Virus record (IMG/VR): IMGVR_UViG_3300014720_000019 | Coordinates: 1 to 64,000 of that record | Origin: a virus | DNA: 64,000 nucleotides | Strand: one strand, 5' to 3' | In this document: in pieces, positions 8,062-15,150 of the stretch | Numbering within the stretch: position 1 is the first letter of the stretch | Layout of the letters: each line of letters opens with the position of its first letter | Notes under the pieces: model-generated | Told to the model about the DNA's origin: nothing | Seen by the model: only the letters and a program-made list of their open reading frames with translations | Database searches by the model: none | Position numbers and translations under genes: made by a program

Positions 8062-9498
8062 TTAAACCTTCTTCTTAAGTACAGGTTTAGCAGCAACCTT
8101 TAAGTACTTAAAGCCGTTAGGGTCATCTGCTATATAATTGATATAGGGATTATTAGCGCCCTTTCTACCCCCATAATTCCTCAAGAAGAAAATACCTTTA
8201 ACTTTAGGAAGTTTGCCCTCCTCTTCAATTAAAGTTAGACCTGCCTTTTTAGCAGCTTCTATATAGGGAGCATACTTAGTAAGACTCTCTGCTAACACCG
8301 CAGCTTGTCTCTCCTTTTCAGCTTTATTCCTAGCAGCAATGTCAGCCTTCTTCTTAGCTTCTGCTTCTTTAGCTTTCCTATTCTTATCAAGACAAGATTG
8401 AATCTCCTGTCTAATAAGATTAAGATTATAAGCATCATCTACTGGCATATAGAAATACACATTATCCCCATATTCATCCTTATAAGATGCCAAGTATTTA
8501 CCTTGAGTATACTTCCAACTATCAAAAGTAACTCCTAATGAGTTGGCCACAGAATGAGCCCAATTATCACATTGGTGTTCCATTCTGTATAGCCAAGGAA
8601 TATACTCTGTAGCTTTTGGGTTCTCAGAATTATATAGAATTATATCTTTATAATTCTCCTTAACCCAAGCATCAAGAGTATAAACACTAACAGCATATTT
8701 ATACTCTTGATTATACTGTTTATAGAAGTGATAATCATTAAAAACCTCTAACTTTAACTTGTTGATATAAGCTTCAGCCTTTTCAAGACTATCAACAATA
8801 AAAGTTGTATCTTTATTGATTACAGATCCATCTTTTAACTTCAAGACCTTCTTTTGAAAAGTCTTAATATAAGTTTCACTAAAGCTTGTAAAAGCGTCAG
8901 CAAAACCATCCCCAGATGAACCTCCATATTTTTCAGTAACTTTACAGGAGGAAGGAGTATCAATACATAATATTGCTCCACTAAAGTGCTCATCAACTAT
9001 AGCTTGATAATCCTTCCATACTTGAGGATACCAGTCTTTATCAAGCATTATCTCTTTAGCCTGAGCAATTAAAGCCGCTTTAGTATCAGCTTCATCTTTA
9101 ATAGCTTTCAACCTCAAAGCTTCAGCCTCTTCTTTGGCTTTAATAGCAGCTTGCTTCTCCTGCTCTTCTTTATATAGAGCATCAACAAGAGACTTATCTT
9201 CAACGTATGTCTGCCACACCAATTCAGACTCATGTTGAAGAAACCACTCTTCAAACCTTATATTCTCCTCATCTTCATCAAAGAAGAACCAACCATACTC
9301 ATCAGAGTCATAGGCTGTATGCTCTAAATGTGAAGGTATATTAGCATAGATGCTACCATCTTCTAGCTTATATAGAGTATAAGTACCCACATCAATCATT
9401 GTTTTGAGTGCTTTATTAGCATCTTTAACAATGATACTTGCTTGTTGCCATTCACCCTCAACAGTGATATAGCAAGTTACATTTTTGATATTAATCAT
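8062..9498 (-). CDS. Coiled-coil protein of unknown function, possibly -1 frameshifted at its 3' end
   Basis: 478 aa from the ATG at 9498, chosen because GGAG lies nine bases upstream; a longer reading from a TTG at 9552 is less likely. Two Lys/Glu/Ala-rich segments (about residues 110-150 and 375-415) look like coiled coils. The rest is aromatic-rich and probably folded. The reading frame ends at AAG AAG AAG GTT TAA. In the -1 frame it would continue for 27 codons to TAG at 7979 (KWTVNGDKVDLYTFCKQNK and on), which looks like real coding sequence. Either programmed slippage or a recent indel could explain this. It is co-transcribed with the gene upstream (9589-10956), as no terminator separates them. 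Confidence 0.72.
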   Translation of the reverse strand: MINIKNVTCYITVEGEWQQASIIVKDANKALKTMIDVGTYTLYKLEDGSIYANIPSHLEHTAYDSDEYGWFFFDEDEENIRFEEWFLQHESELVWQTYVEDKSLVDALYKEEQEKQAAIKAKEEAEALRLKAIKDEADTKAALIAQAKEIMLDKDWYPQVWKDYQAIVDEHFSGAILCIDTPSSCKVTEKYGGSSGDGFADAFTSFSETYIKTFQKKVLKLKDGSVINKDTTFIVDSLEKAEAYINKLKLEVFNDYHFYKQYNQEYKYAVSVYTLDAWVKENYKDIILYNSENPKATEYIPWLYRMEHQCDNWAHSVANSLGVTFDSWKYTQGKYLASYKDEYGDNVYFYMPVDDAYNLNLIRQEIQSCLDKNRKAKEAEAKKKADIAARNKAEKERQAAVLAESLTKYAPYIEAAKKAGLTLIEEEGKLPKVKGIFFLRNYGGRKGANNPYINYIADDPNGFKYLKVAAKPVLKKKV

Positions 9499-9588
9499 AG
9501 AATTAATCTCCATAAACTTAGGTTCTAATATAGTAGTAATACTATCTATCAAAGTACTAATAACTATACTATTATTATCTATAATCTA

Positions 9589-10956
9589 TTATGACAATTG
9601 GCCTTCAAAGTTAGAGATCTCAGTGTTAAGATCTCTAATAGCCAACATAATGTCATGGTTAGACATGCCAGAAGCTCTCTTAGCAAGAGGAGTCTTTAGC
9701 TCTTCTTTGTACTTCTTAATAGCATCTTTAAAGCCATTAATAGTACGTCTTACTTGAGCCTTCTTATCAGCCTTTACAGACTCAATGTAAGACATAACAG
9801 CTTCTAGCTCTCTCTTAAAGACAGCATAGAACTTCCTAGTAGCTCTTAAAGCCTCTTCATACTTACCAGCGTCATAGAGCGCTTGGCAGTTATCAACTAA
9901 CTGCTTGTAAGTGTTGAAGTGGGCTTTATGATTGCTATTTAAATCACCACCTTCTTGTAAGAATGCTTCCACATCTCTTACAACTTGTTTGGCATTAGCC
10001 AAGTACTTAGCAGTTTCCTGCTTAGCCTTGTTAGCCTTTGCCCTAGCTAGATCTGCTTGCTTCTTAGCCTGCTCAGCTTTATAGAGCTCAACAGCCTTAG
10101 CAGCACGTTCTGCCTTAGCCTTTGCTTCAGCCTCTTCAGCTAGTTTAGCAGCAACAATAGCTGCTTGTTTAGCTGCTTCTGCTTCAGCCTTGGCAGTTGC
10201 CAACATAGTAGTAACGTTACTACTATCAAAGGGAAGTGCTAACTCGTCTAGCACTTCTTGTAACAAGACTGGCTTAGCAGCTTCAAAGCCACTAGCCAAG
10301 TCCCTCTCATAGACTTGAACTTCTTGGTCTGCCCAAGCATTCAAGTCTTGATTTACCTGAGCCTTAATAGACTCAAACTCATCAACAACTACACTAATAG
10401 TTGCTTTGAGTTCTGCTTTATATGACTCATACTGAGCCACATAAGCAGCATGAATCTCACTCTTTCTCTCAAAGATGAGATCAGCAACAGCCCCCTTCTG
10501 TTGCTCATAGAAGGTCTTATACATAGCCTTCTTCAAAGCATCTTTCAATGCCTTATTACTATCATCAACAACAGTATTAATGATAGGATCTACAGCCTTG
10601 TTAGGCTTAGGAGCAAACTGGTCAGCTTTGGTGCCAGTATTGCCCTTAACAACAGGCTTAGTGTTAACAGAAGGAGCGACCTTCTTTGCAGCTCTAGGCT
10701 TTTGTACAAACTTTTGGGCATTATCCCAAGTTGGTTCCACCAAGTCTGTAGGGATTAAACCTACAAAGACTAAAAGTGCAATCTTCTTAGCTTGAACAGC
10801 CTTGAAGACTGACTTAGCCTTCTTAGCTTTAGCAGACTTGTTAGCAGTCTTAGCTGCTTGTTTAGCAGCTTTAGCAAGACGTGCAGCATTGGCCTTAGCC
10901 TTTTCTGCTTCAGACATACGATTTCCAACTTGACCAGCCTTCTTAATTTTAGCCAT
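9589..10956 (-). CDS. Ala/Lys-rich coiled-coil protein, possibly nucleic-acid-associated
   Basis: 455 aa from the ATG at 10956 (a TTG at 10965 is also in frame). The first 55 residues are almost entirely Ala, Lys and Asn, like the basic tails of histone H1-like or TolA-like proteins. Residues 255-325 form a long Ala/Lys/Glu helix rich in AEAKAKAERAAK-type repeats. The C-terminal 120 residues look helical. A short hydrophobic stretch (IALLVFVGLIP) at about residue 60 is too short to be a firm membrane segment. No family recognised; it could organise DNA or be a virion-internal protein. It shares a transcript with the gene at 8062-9498. Confidence 0.75.
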   Translation of the reverse strand: MAKIKKAGQVGNRMSEAEKAKANAARLAKAAKQAAKTANKSAKAKKAKSVFKAVQAKKIALLVFVGLIPTDLVEPTWDNAQKFVQKPRAAKKVAPSVNTKPVVKGNTGTKADQFAPKPNKAVDPIINTVVDDSNKALKDALKKAMYKTFYEQQKGAVADLIFERKSEIHAAYVAQYESYKAELKATISVVVDEFESIKAQVNQDLNAWADQEVQVYERDLASGFEAAKPVLLQEVLDELALPFDSSNVTTMLATAKAEAEAAKQAAIVAAKLAEEAEAKAKAERAAKAVELYKAEQAKKQADLARAKANKAKQETAKYLANAKQVVRDVEAFLQEGGDLNSNHKAHFNTYKQLVDNCQALYDAGKYEEALRATRKFYAVFKRELEAVMSYIESVKADKKAQVRRTINGFKDAIKKYKEELKTPLAKRASGMSNHDIMLAIRDLNTEISNFEGQLS

Positions 10957-11020
10957 GATACTCAAATACCCCTGTATTATATAAGTGAGTTGTTAGGGGT
11001 CTCCTAAATAAAAGGGCCAG
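10957..11020 (-). promoter_or_regulatory. Repeated leader, Shine-Dalgarno upstream of the stem
   Basis: AGGAG (plus ctcct at 11001-11005) directly abuts the 6-bp stem 10968-10973/10995-11000, whose loop holds AACTCACT (plus 10984-10991). Eleven bases separate the stem from the ATG. With the stem folded, AGGAG would stand 11 nt from the start. A weaker AGGGG in the 3' arm could also serve. Confidence 0.65.
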
Positions 11021-11113
11021 ACAAGACCCTTCTAAGTAGTTATTATTTATACTAGTTGTAACATCTCCAGCTATATTATTCAATTTGTATGTGGTAAACA
11101 ACATCTTATAAAC

Positions 11114-11354
11114 TTAACTATAAGAATGTGCAGTCTCGCAGCACACATGGTTATTGTTATTGATGATATAAGGATCAACAGCCACAGATTCAAAGTAGGT
11201 ATAACCCACATTACCTTTAAGGAAAAAGCAATATAACCCCTCTAATTGTTCTCTTCTTGAGGATGAAGGAGAGCCACATTATTGCCCTGTCATCTACTTG
11301 TGTTGGGTCTATCAGTCTCTTAGATGCATTGCACTGATCTGTCACACCATACAC
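11114..11354 (-). pseudogene. Small gene interrupted by a +1 shift
   Basis: Two abutting minus-strand frames make one plausible protein: from a GTG at 11354, MYGVTDQCNASKRLIDPT then DDRAIMWLSFILKK; then, one frame over, EQLEGLYCFFLKGNVGYTYF and VAVDPYIINNNNH, ending at TAA at 11114. Neither half alone looks complete. The join lies in an A/G-rich AAGAAGAGAA stretch. It may be a broken gene or a translational frameshift. No family recognised. Confidence 0.42.
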
Positions 11355-11557
11355 ACTAAAAGGGCCTGCTAGTTAATAGCAAGTAGTAGATGCAATAAGA
11401 GGTAACTCTCATTGTTGTAGTATTCAGTCTTCTTTATACTCATATATAGTCCTACTAGCTTCTACCAGTAACAAGCGGTTAACCTGTTAAAGTACTAATG
11501 TAGATAGCATCCATATATGGGTCCTGCCTATTATCATGTGCAGTTTATATCTTGTTA
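11355..11557. other. Intergenic stretch, possible 24-aa ORF
   Basis: No recognised gene. A 24-codon minus-strand ORF, 11369-11443, starts MSIKKTEYYNNES and has AGGA six bases upstream; its stop overlaps a small hairpin (minus GCTATTAACTAGC). I did not see a tRNA. Confidence 0.3.
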
Positions 11558-11589
11558 ATAAAAAGGGCCATAGGATAGGCCCTTTTTAT
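11558..11589 (-). terminator. Terminator of the gene at 11595-12011
   Basis: Perfect 12-bp inverted repeat 11558-11569/11578-11589 with AAAAAGGGCC / GGCCCTTTTT arms, just past the stop codon. Confidence 0.85.
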
Positions 11590-11594
11590 ATTAT

Positions 11595-12011
11595 TTAATC
11601 ATAGTCAGAGTAATCAAACTCCTCCTCTTCTTCTTCCTCAACCAAAGGAGGTGGTGAGATTTTCCATTTATTAGAGTCCTTATAAATAGACTCCATACCC
11701 AGAAGAGCCGCCCAATCTTTTCTCCTATCAGTATAGTGATCCTTTGAAAAGATATCACACTGAACAGAGAATCCAAGATTAAGTATATCTTGGATAATAC
11801 CTCTAGTTGCTCTAAAAGCAGAGAGGATAGTACTCTTGCTTGGACTGGTAGAGTCATCTTTATAATAACTCTCTTTATACTTGACACTGAGAGTCATTGT
11901 ACCCTCATTTACAATATAAACATGAAGATCTTCATGCTTATATACAGTATATACAGCTTTATAATCAAAGCTGTAAGAATTTAAAGCAGAAAGGAATTCT
12001 TGATAAGACAT
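11595..12011 (-). CDS. Hypothetical protein with acidic C-terminus, 138 aa
   Basis: No family recognised. The first 115 residues look globular with many Tyr and Lys. The last 18 are strikingly acidic (VEEEEEEEFDYSDYD), as in single-stranded-DNA-binding proteins, where an acidic tail recruits partners, and in DNA-mimic proteins. Either reading is speculation. The ATG at 12011 has only a weak TAGG nearby. It has its own terminator and a degenerate copy of the repeated leader. Confidence 0.75.
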   Translation of the reverse strand: MSYQEFLSALNSYSFDYKAVYTVYKHEDLHVYIVNEGTMTLSVKYKESYYKDDSTSPSKSTILSAFRATRGIIQDILNLGFSVQCDIFSKDHYTDRRKDWAALLGMESIYKDSNKWKISPPPLVEEEEEEEFDYSDYD

Positions 12012-12061
12012 AGTTATTTACCTAGCACTTGTGAATTTAATTTTGTGCCAAATAAAAGGGC
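12012..12061 (-). promoter_or_regulatory. Degenerate repeated leader
   Basis: Weak 4-bp stem GCAC/GTGC (12025-12028/12045-12048); the loop reads AAATTCACAA, distantly like AACTCACT. A GGCCCTTTTATT tract lies upstream and TAGGTAAAT downstream, as in the 14086-14133 leader. Confidence 0.4.
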
Positions 12062-12205
12062 CTGTCATGCCATAAAATTGTTTTAAATAAATAAACATAG
12101 GGATAGGGAGCAAAGATCTCCCTTAGATGTAAGCGGGCCCCCAGCTCTACAAATGGTGATAAATCTACTAAATAAAAGGGCCATTACTGACCCTATATAT
12201 TTAAA

Positions 12206-12274
12206 CTTCTATATCTCTTACTGGCTAGTTCATCCAGTGACTTCTATATTTTAATTGGCTCATCCATCCAATAA
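12206..12274. repeat. Tandem pair of covarying hairpins
   Basis: Two imperfect tandem copies of about 35 bp (12206-12240, 12241-12274), each starting cttctatat. Each holds a 5-bp stem with a 9-nt loop: ACTGG/CCAGT at 12220-12224/12234-12238 and ATTGG/CCAAT at 12254-12258/12268-12272. The arms differ by a compensatory C-G to T-A change. They lie in the 3' region of the minus-strand gene at 12288-12764. Confidence 0.65.
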
Positions 12275-12287
12275 CAAAGCAAAAGAA

Positions 12288-12764
12288 CTACTTAATCTTC
12301 TTGTTAGCAAGAAGTCTAGCAATTCTCTCCTTAGCAGCTTTTGCAGCCAGGTGAGAAGATAGTGCAGCATCAAGATGAGACTGTTTAGTAGCAGCCACTT
12401 GATCTGCAAGAAGACCTTCTGCTTCCATAGTAGAAACAAGAGACTCAATTGCTTGAGCCTTTTGCTCTACAAGATTAGCAGCATATGCTGCGTCTTGTGC
12501 CATGAAAGCAAAGGTTTGCACCTCAGCTTTAGCAGAGTTGTACTGGTGATTGACAACAGCCTCTGTTTCCAAAAGCTCCTGATACTCATCAGACAAACCA
12601 GCATCTTCTAACAACTGATCCTCTGCATCAGCACGTTGAGCCAATAAAGCAGATCTAGCTTCTTTAGCCTCTTGTTCTGCTTTAACCTTAGCCGCCTTTT
12701 GAGCAGCTTCAGTTTGAACAGATTGAGCAGAGATGGAAGCCAAGTATTCAGTAAATAGAGACAT
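12288..12764 (-). CDS. Ala/Glu-rich helical protein, 158 aa
   Basis: No family recognised. Almost the whole protein is predicted helical from its composition: AQKAAKVKAEQEAKEARSAL early, then a Glu-rich middle, then an Ala-rich C-terminal half ending in the basic NKKIK. It has no signal peptide or membrane segment. AAGGA lies seven bases before the ATG at 12764. It resembles its neighbour at 12851-13195 in composition (short N-terminal aromatic segment, then coiled coil), so the two could be distant relatives or partners. Its own leader and the hairpin pair downstream suggest a monocistronic message. Confidence 0.78.
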   Translation of the reverse strand: MSLFTEYLASISAQSVQTEAAQKAAKVKAEQEAKEARSALLAQRADAEDQLLEDAGLSDEYQELLETEAVVNHQYNSAKAEVQTFAFMAQDAAYAANLVEQKAQAIESLVSTMEAEGLLADQVAATKQSHLDAALSSHLAAKAAKERIARLLANKKIK

Positions 12765-12822
12765 GATAGTTTCCTTAACCTAGAACTAATTAGTGAGTTA
12801 TCTAGGATAAGTAAAAGGGCCA
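12765..12822 (-). promoter_or_regulatory. Repeated leader: 6-bp stem with AACTCACT loop
   Basis: Stem CCTAGA/TCTAGG (plus 12779-12784/12801-12806), 16-nt loop holding AACTCACT (plus 12792-12799). AAGGA (plus tcctt 12772-12776) lies between stem and ATG; no AGGAG upstream of the stem. Confidence 0.65.
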
Positions 12823-12850
12823 AATTAATGACCCAATTACTTAAAGAAGA

Positions 12851-13195
12851 TTAAGGATTATTCTTCTTGTTTTTTGCTTGTCTAGCAAGTCTTACAGCAG
12901 CAACAGCAGCTTTAGGATCTGCCATCATGCTGTTAAACACAGCAAAGTTCTTATCTGCTTCCTCAGCAAGATCCTCTGCATCAGCAAGATCTTCAGCAAT
13001 CTTAATTGCCATAGATGTTGCATCAAAAGCAGCAGCTTCAGAGTTAAGCTGTTTAATCAAAGCAACCTTTTTAGCTACTTCTTTCATACGCTCAACTTCT
13101 GAAGCTCTAGCCTTAGCTTCAGCCAACAATTGATCCTCATAAGAGACCTCAACTGTTGCTTTAGCTGCTGGGAACAACCAACTAAACCAAGACAT
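12851..13195 (-). CDS. Small Ala-rich helical protein, 114 aa
   Basis: No family recognised. It starts with an aromatic MSWFSWLFPAAK segment that could touch membrane or another protein. A long charged helix follows (AEAKARASEVERMKEVAKK; IAEDLADAEDLAEEADK), and it ends in a basic RQAKNKKNNP. AAGGA six bases before the ATG supports the start. It has the same general design as the gene at 12288-12764, immediately downstream. Confidence 0.76.
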   Translation of the reverse strand: MSWFSWLFPAAKATVEVSYEDQLLAEAKARASEVERMKEVAKKVALIKQLNSEAAAFDATSMAIKIAEDLADAEDLAEEADKNFAVFNSMMADPKAAVAAVRLARQAKNKKNNP

Positions 13196-13250
13196 AGATT
13201 ATCCTTTCCCTAGTACTGAATGACTTATACCTAGGATAAATAAAAGGGCC
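13196..13250 (-). promoter_or_regulatory. Repeated leader, divergent loop
   Basis: Stem CCTAG/CTAGG (plus 13209-13213/13231-13235), 17-nt loop with AAGTCATT in place of AACTCACT. AAGGA lies between stem and ATG. Upstream is the GGCCCTTTTATT tract. Confidence 0.55.
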
Positions 13251-13268
13251 AATAAAGGCCCTAATTAT

Positions 13269-13592
13269 TTAGTTAATATACTTCTTGTAAGGAGGTGGAT
13301 AACCCTCATTATAAGAATTGAAGACATCATTAAGTATATTAATATACTTAATATCAACAGAGTCAAAGTCTTGCTTAACTCTAATCATAATCTCTGAACG
13401 TAGCTCCATAAGAAGCACATAGAGATCATAAACTTGAGAGCTATTACAAGTCTTTCTACAGTAGTAATCCAACTGTACATCTGCCACTGCTACAGAGTGA
13501 TAGTTAAGTTGTCTAGCAACATATCTAAGTAGCTTGCTAGAATTAGCACACCACTCAGACATCTTTCTAGAACTCATATCAATAATAGCCAT
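13269..13592 (-). CDS. Hypothetical protein, 107 aa
   Basis: No family recognised. It is a mostly helical-looking protein with several Cys (EWCANSSK, DYYCRKTCNSS) and a Pro/Tyr-rich C-terminus (GYPPPYKKYIN). AAGGA seven bases before the ATG at 13592 supports the start. It is separated from its neighbours by leader and GGCCC-type sequences on both sides. Confidence 0.75.
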   Translation of the reverse strand: MAIIDMSSRKMSEWCANSSKLLRYVARQLNYHSVAVADVQLDYYCRKTCNSSQVYDLYVLLMELRSEIMIRVKQDFDSVDIKYINILNDVFNSYNEGYPPPYKKYIN

Positions 13593-13648
13593 GATATTTT
13601 CCTTTTACTACAGGCATAAAGGCATCCTATAGCTAAATAAAAGGGCCC
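13593..13648 (-). promoter_or_regulatory. Repeated leader with a wobble pair in its stem
   Basis: Minus-strand CTATAGG and CCTGTAG (plus 13626-13632/13608-13614) pair over 7 bp if one U-G wobble is allowed, with an 11-nt loop. The wobble would be a mismatch in DNA but not in RNA. AAGGA lies downstream of the stem. Confidence 0.5.
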
Positions 13649-13668
13649 AACTTAATGAGCCCTTTATA

Positions 13669-14085
13669 TTAGATTAGAGAGATAGGATCACCATCTGTAT
13701 CTCCTAAATTGGAATAGGTATCTCTATACCAATCATAAAGAAGATCTTGATAGGATTCTGGGTCAATATCCTGTAAATCCTCTTCAGAGAGACCAAGATC
13801 AGGATGTCCATTGATAGATATATATCTATCAATGAATAGATCAATAGAAGACTTTTTAAACTCTACATTAGAGTAGAGTCCTGCATCTAAAACATAATCC
13901 CAAATGCAGTTAACCTCAGAAGAAGCACCTACAAAGCAATAGTCCTTGTGGATCTCAAGACCCAACATAAAGAATATATCTTCATCATAAACATATCCTT
14001 CATGATAGCTACCATCAACAACAAACATGCTGTTGTCAATAGCAAAAGAAGTATTGTAAGAAACAACAACTGTATTAGAAGACAT
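13669..14085 (-). CDS. Acidic hypothetical protein, 138 aa
   Basis: No family recognised. It is strongly acidic overall, with many Asp, Glu and Tyr (YDEDIFFMLGLE; LGLSEEDLQDIDPESYQDLLYDW) and no membrane segment. Such composition is common in small early phage proteins that bind host factors or mimic DNA, but nothing here proves that. The ATG at 14085 has only a weak TAGG upstream. Confidence 0.76.
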   Translation of the reverse strand: MSSNTVVVSYNTSFAIDNSMFVVDGSYHEGYVYDEDIFFMLGLEIHKDYCFVGASSEVNCIWDYVLDAGLYSNVEFKKSSIDLFIDRYISINGHPDLGLSEEDLQDIDPESYQDLLYDWYRDTYSNLGDTDGDPISLI

Positions 14086-14133
14086 AACATTTACCTAGCC
14101 TGTATAAAGTAATTTAGGCCAAATAAAAGGGCC
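14086..14133 (-). promoter_or_regulatory. Degenerate repeated leader
   Basis: Short stem GCCT/AGGC (plus 14098-14101/14116-14119). The loop AAATTACTTTATAC closely matches the AACTCACTTTATAT of other leaders. The GGCCCTTTTATT tract lies upstream. Confidence 0.5.
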
Positions 14134-14159
14134 TATTACTAAGCCCCTAACAATATCAA

Positions 14160-14336
14160 TTACTTCTTCAATATATTCAAATAAAACCTTGCTTGACTAC
14201 CAGTTAAACCTTTATCATTCTTATGCTTATTAGCATATTGGTTAGTAGTCATACCTGCTCTTTTAGCCTTTGCAGACAAGGCACCAGGTCTTTTAATAGC
14301 CTTGTCAACATCCAATTTATTATTATCTTTAGCCAT
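14160..14336 (-). CDS. Small basic phage protein, 58 aa
   Basis: Reads MAKDNNKLDVDKAIKRPGAL, then SAKAKRAGMTTNQYANKHK, ending GSQARFYLNILKK. The pattern (DxDKAIKRPGALxAKAKxAGM, then QxARFYLNxLKK) is one I recognise from small conserved proteins of unknown function in many phages and plasmids. It is strongly basic. Start and stop are clear. No Shine-Dalgarno is visible; a 10-bp hairpin ends four bases before the ATG. Confidence 0.8.
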   Translation of the reverse strand: MAKDNNKLDVDKAIKRPGALSAKAKRAGMTTNQYANKHKNDKGLTGSQARFYLNILKK

Positions 14337-14395
14337 AGTATTACTGTATAAACATAGACAATATATACAGTAATATATGAGTTAATAAAAGGGCC
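14337..14395 (-). promoter_or_regulatory. Leader with a 10-bp hairpin
   Basis: Perfect stem 14341-14350/14364-14373 (TTACTGTATA and TATACAGTAA), 13-nt loop. AACTCATATAT lies between the GGCCCTTTTATT tract and the stem instead of in the loop. Confidence 0.5.
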
Positions 14396-14423
14396 AATTA
14401 AGACCCTTTTATATTAGAGATGA

Positions 14424-15062
14424 CTAGTCTCTTGGATAGTTTAATATCCAATCTTTGAAGAGCCGCCACTCTTCTTTATCTTTAGCAATCCAAAGGTCTA
14501 TACCTTCATCATGCTCATCATATTGTTCTAACGCACTAAAGCCAGTATCAACTAGTCTAATAGTGCATCCAACACCACTATCATGTCTTACCAACATGAT
14601 GTTATTGAATAACACATCATCAGACATGTTATTCTTCTTGACCATAGACGGCCTTCTAATGTCACCATGAGCCCAGCCACTAGCCCATAGTTCTTCTAGT
14701 TGAGACTCAGCCACATCAATAGCAGCTTCAATCTCATTCCTACTGAAGGCAGTAGGAAGACATGGATATAGTCTCTCCATAGCAATAATATATCCCACCT
14801 CCTCAATGTGGAAGTGATCCACATACTTCACTACTAAAGAATTAATCTTGTTAGCCCATTGCATAGCTAACAACTCTGCTGGGACAAAGCCATCCTTGTT
14901 AGTTTCCCAGCAAACTAACAATTCATTATCAAAGTCATCTTGTGACAGAGACTTAATAACAGTATGCTCACTAAGAGCATACACGGACCCAGTAAAGCCA
15001 CTGGACAGTAATTGAGCCTCTGGAAACTCAGAAGCAATAACAGTCTTAATAGAAATACCCAT
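14424..15062 (-). CDS. Protein-kinase-like protein, 212 aa
   Basis: The order of motifs is that of a compact protein kinase fold: glycine-rich loop GFTGSV (residues 22-27), VIK with Lys37, a helix-C-like Glu47, a hinge-like IIAMERLYP, then HGDIRR (132-134) as the catalytic loop, FNNIML with Asn154 and VDTG with Asp172 as the metal-binding DFG equivalent. The HGD form is typical of RIO, APH and lipopolysaccharide-type kinases. It probably phosphorylates host proteins, as T7 gp0.7 does, though a small-molecule kinase is possible. It has its own leader and terminator in the early-looking cluster. Confidence 0.65.
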   Translation of the reverse strand: MGISIKTVIASEFPEAQLLSSGFTGSVYALSEHTVIKSLSQDDFDNELLVCWETNKDGFVPAELLAMQWANKINSLVVKYVDHFHIEEVGYIIAMERLYPCLPTAFSRNEIEAAIDVAESQLEELWASGWAHGDIRRPSMVKKNNMSDDVLFNNIMLVRHDSGVGCTIRLVDTGFSALEQYDEHDEGIDLWIAKDKEEWRLFKDWILNYPRD

Positions 15063-15129
15063 GATATTAATACTGCTGCATTGGTAATATATAGTGAGTT
15101 ATATGCAGCACATCTCCTAATAAAAAGGG
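15063..15129 (-). promoter_or_regulatory. Repeated leader, Shine-Dalgarno upstream of an 8-bp stem
   Basis: AGGAG (plus ctcct 15114-15118) is followed by stem TGCTGCAT/ATGCAGCA (plus 15103-15110/15074-15081) enclosing AACTCACTATATA (AACTCACT at plus 15093-15100). No Shine-Dalgarno lies between the stem and the ATG; removing the stem-loop leaves 14 nt between AGGAG and ATG. Confidence 0.68.
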
Positions 15130-15149
15130 CCTATTACAGCCCTTTTATT
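15119..15149 (-). terminator. Terminator of the gene at 15151-16026
   Basis: Minus-strand AATAAAAGGGC, 8-nt loop, GCCCTTTTTATT, just past the stop codon at 15151. Confidence 0.8.
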
Positions 15150-15150
15150 A

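Noticed and set aside
12049-12130. 25-codon minus-strand ORF crossing the 12012-12061 leader
   Set aside because: No ribosome-binding site and it reads through the conserved leader tract, so it is probably chance.
6583-15100. Resemblance of AACTCACTATA to the T7-class promoter core CTCACTATA
   Set aside because: Only the loop core is similar, the flanks differ from T7, T3 and SP6 promoters, and no T7-type polymerase is seen. The pairing arms and the ribosome-site switch fit an RNA element better. I keep a promoter role open but not a T7-type one.
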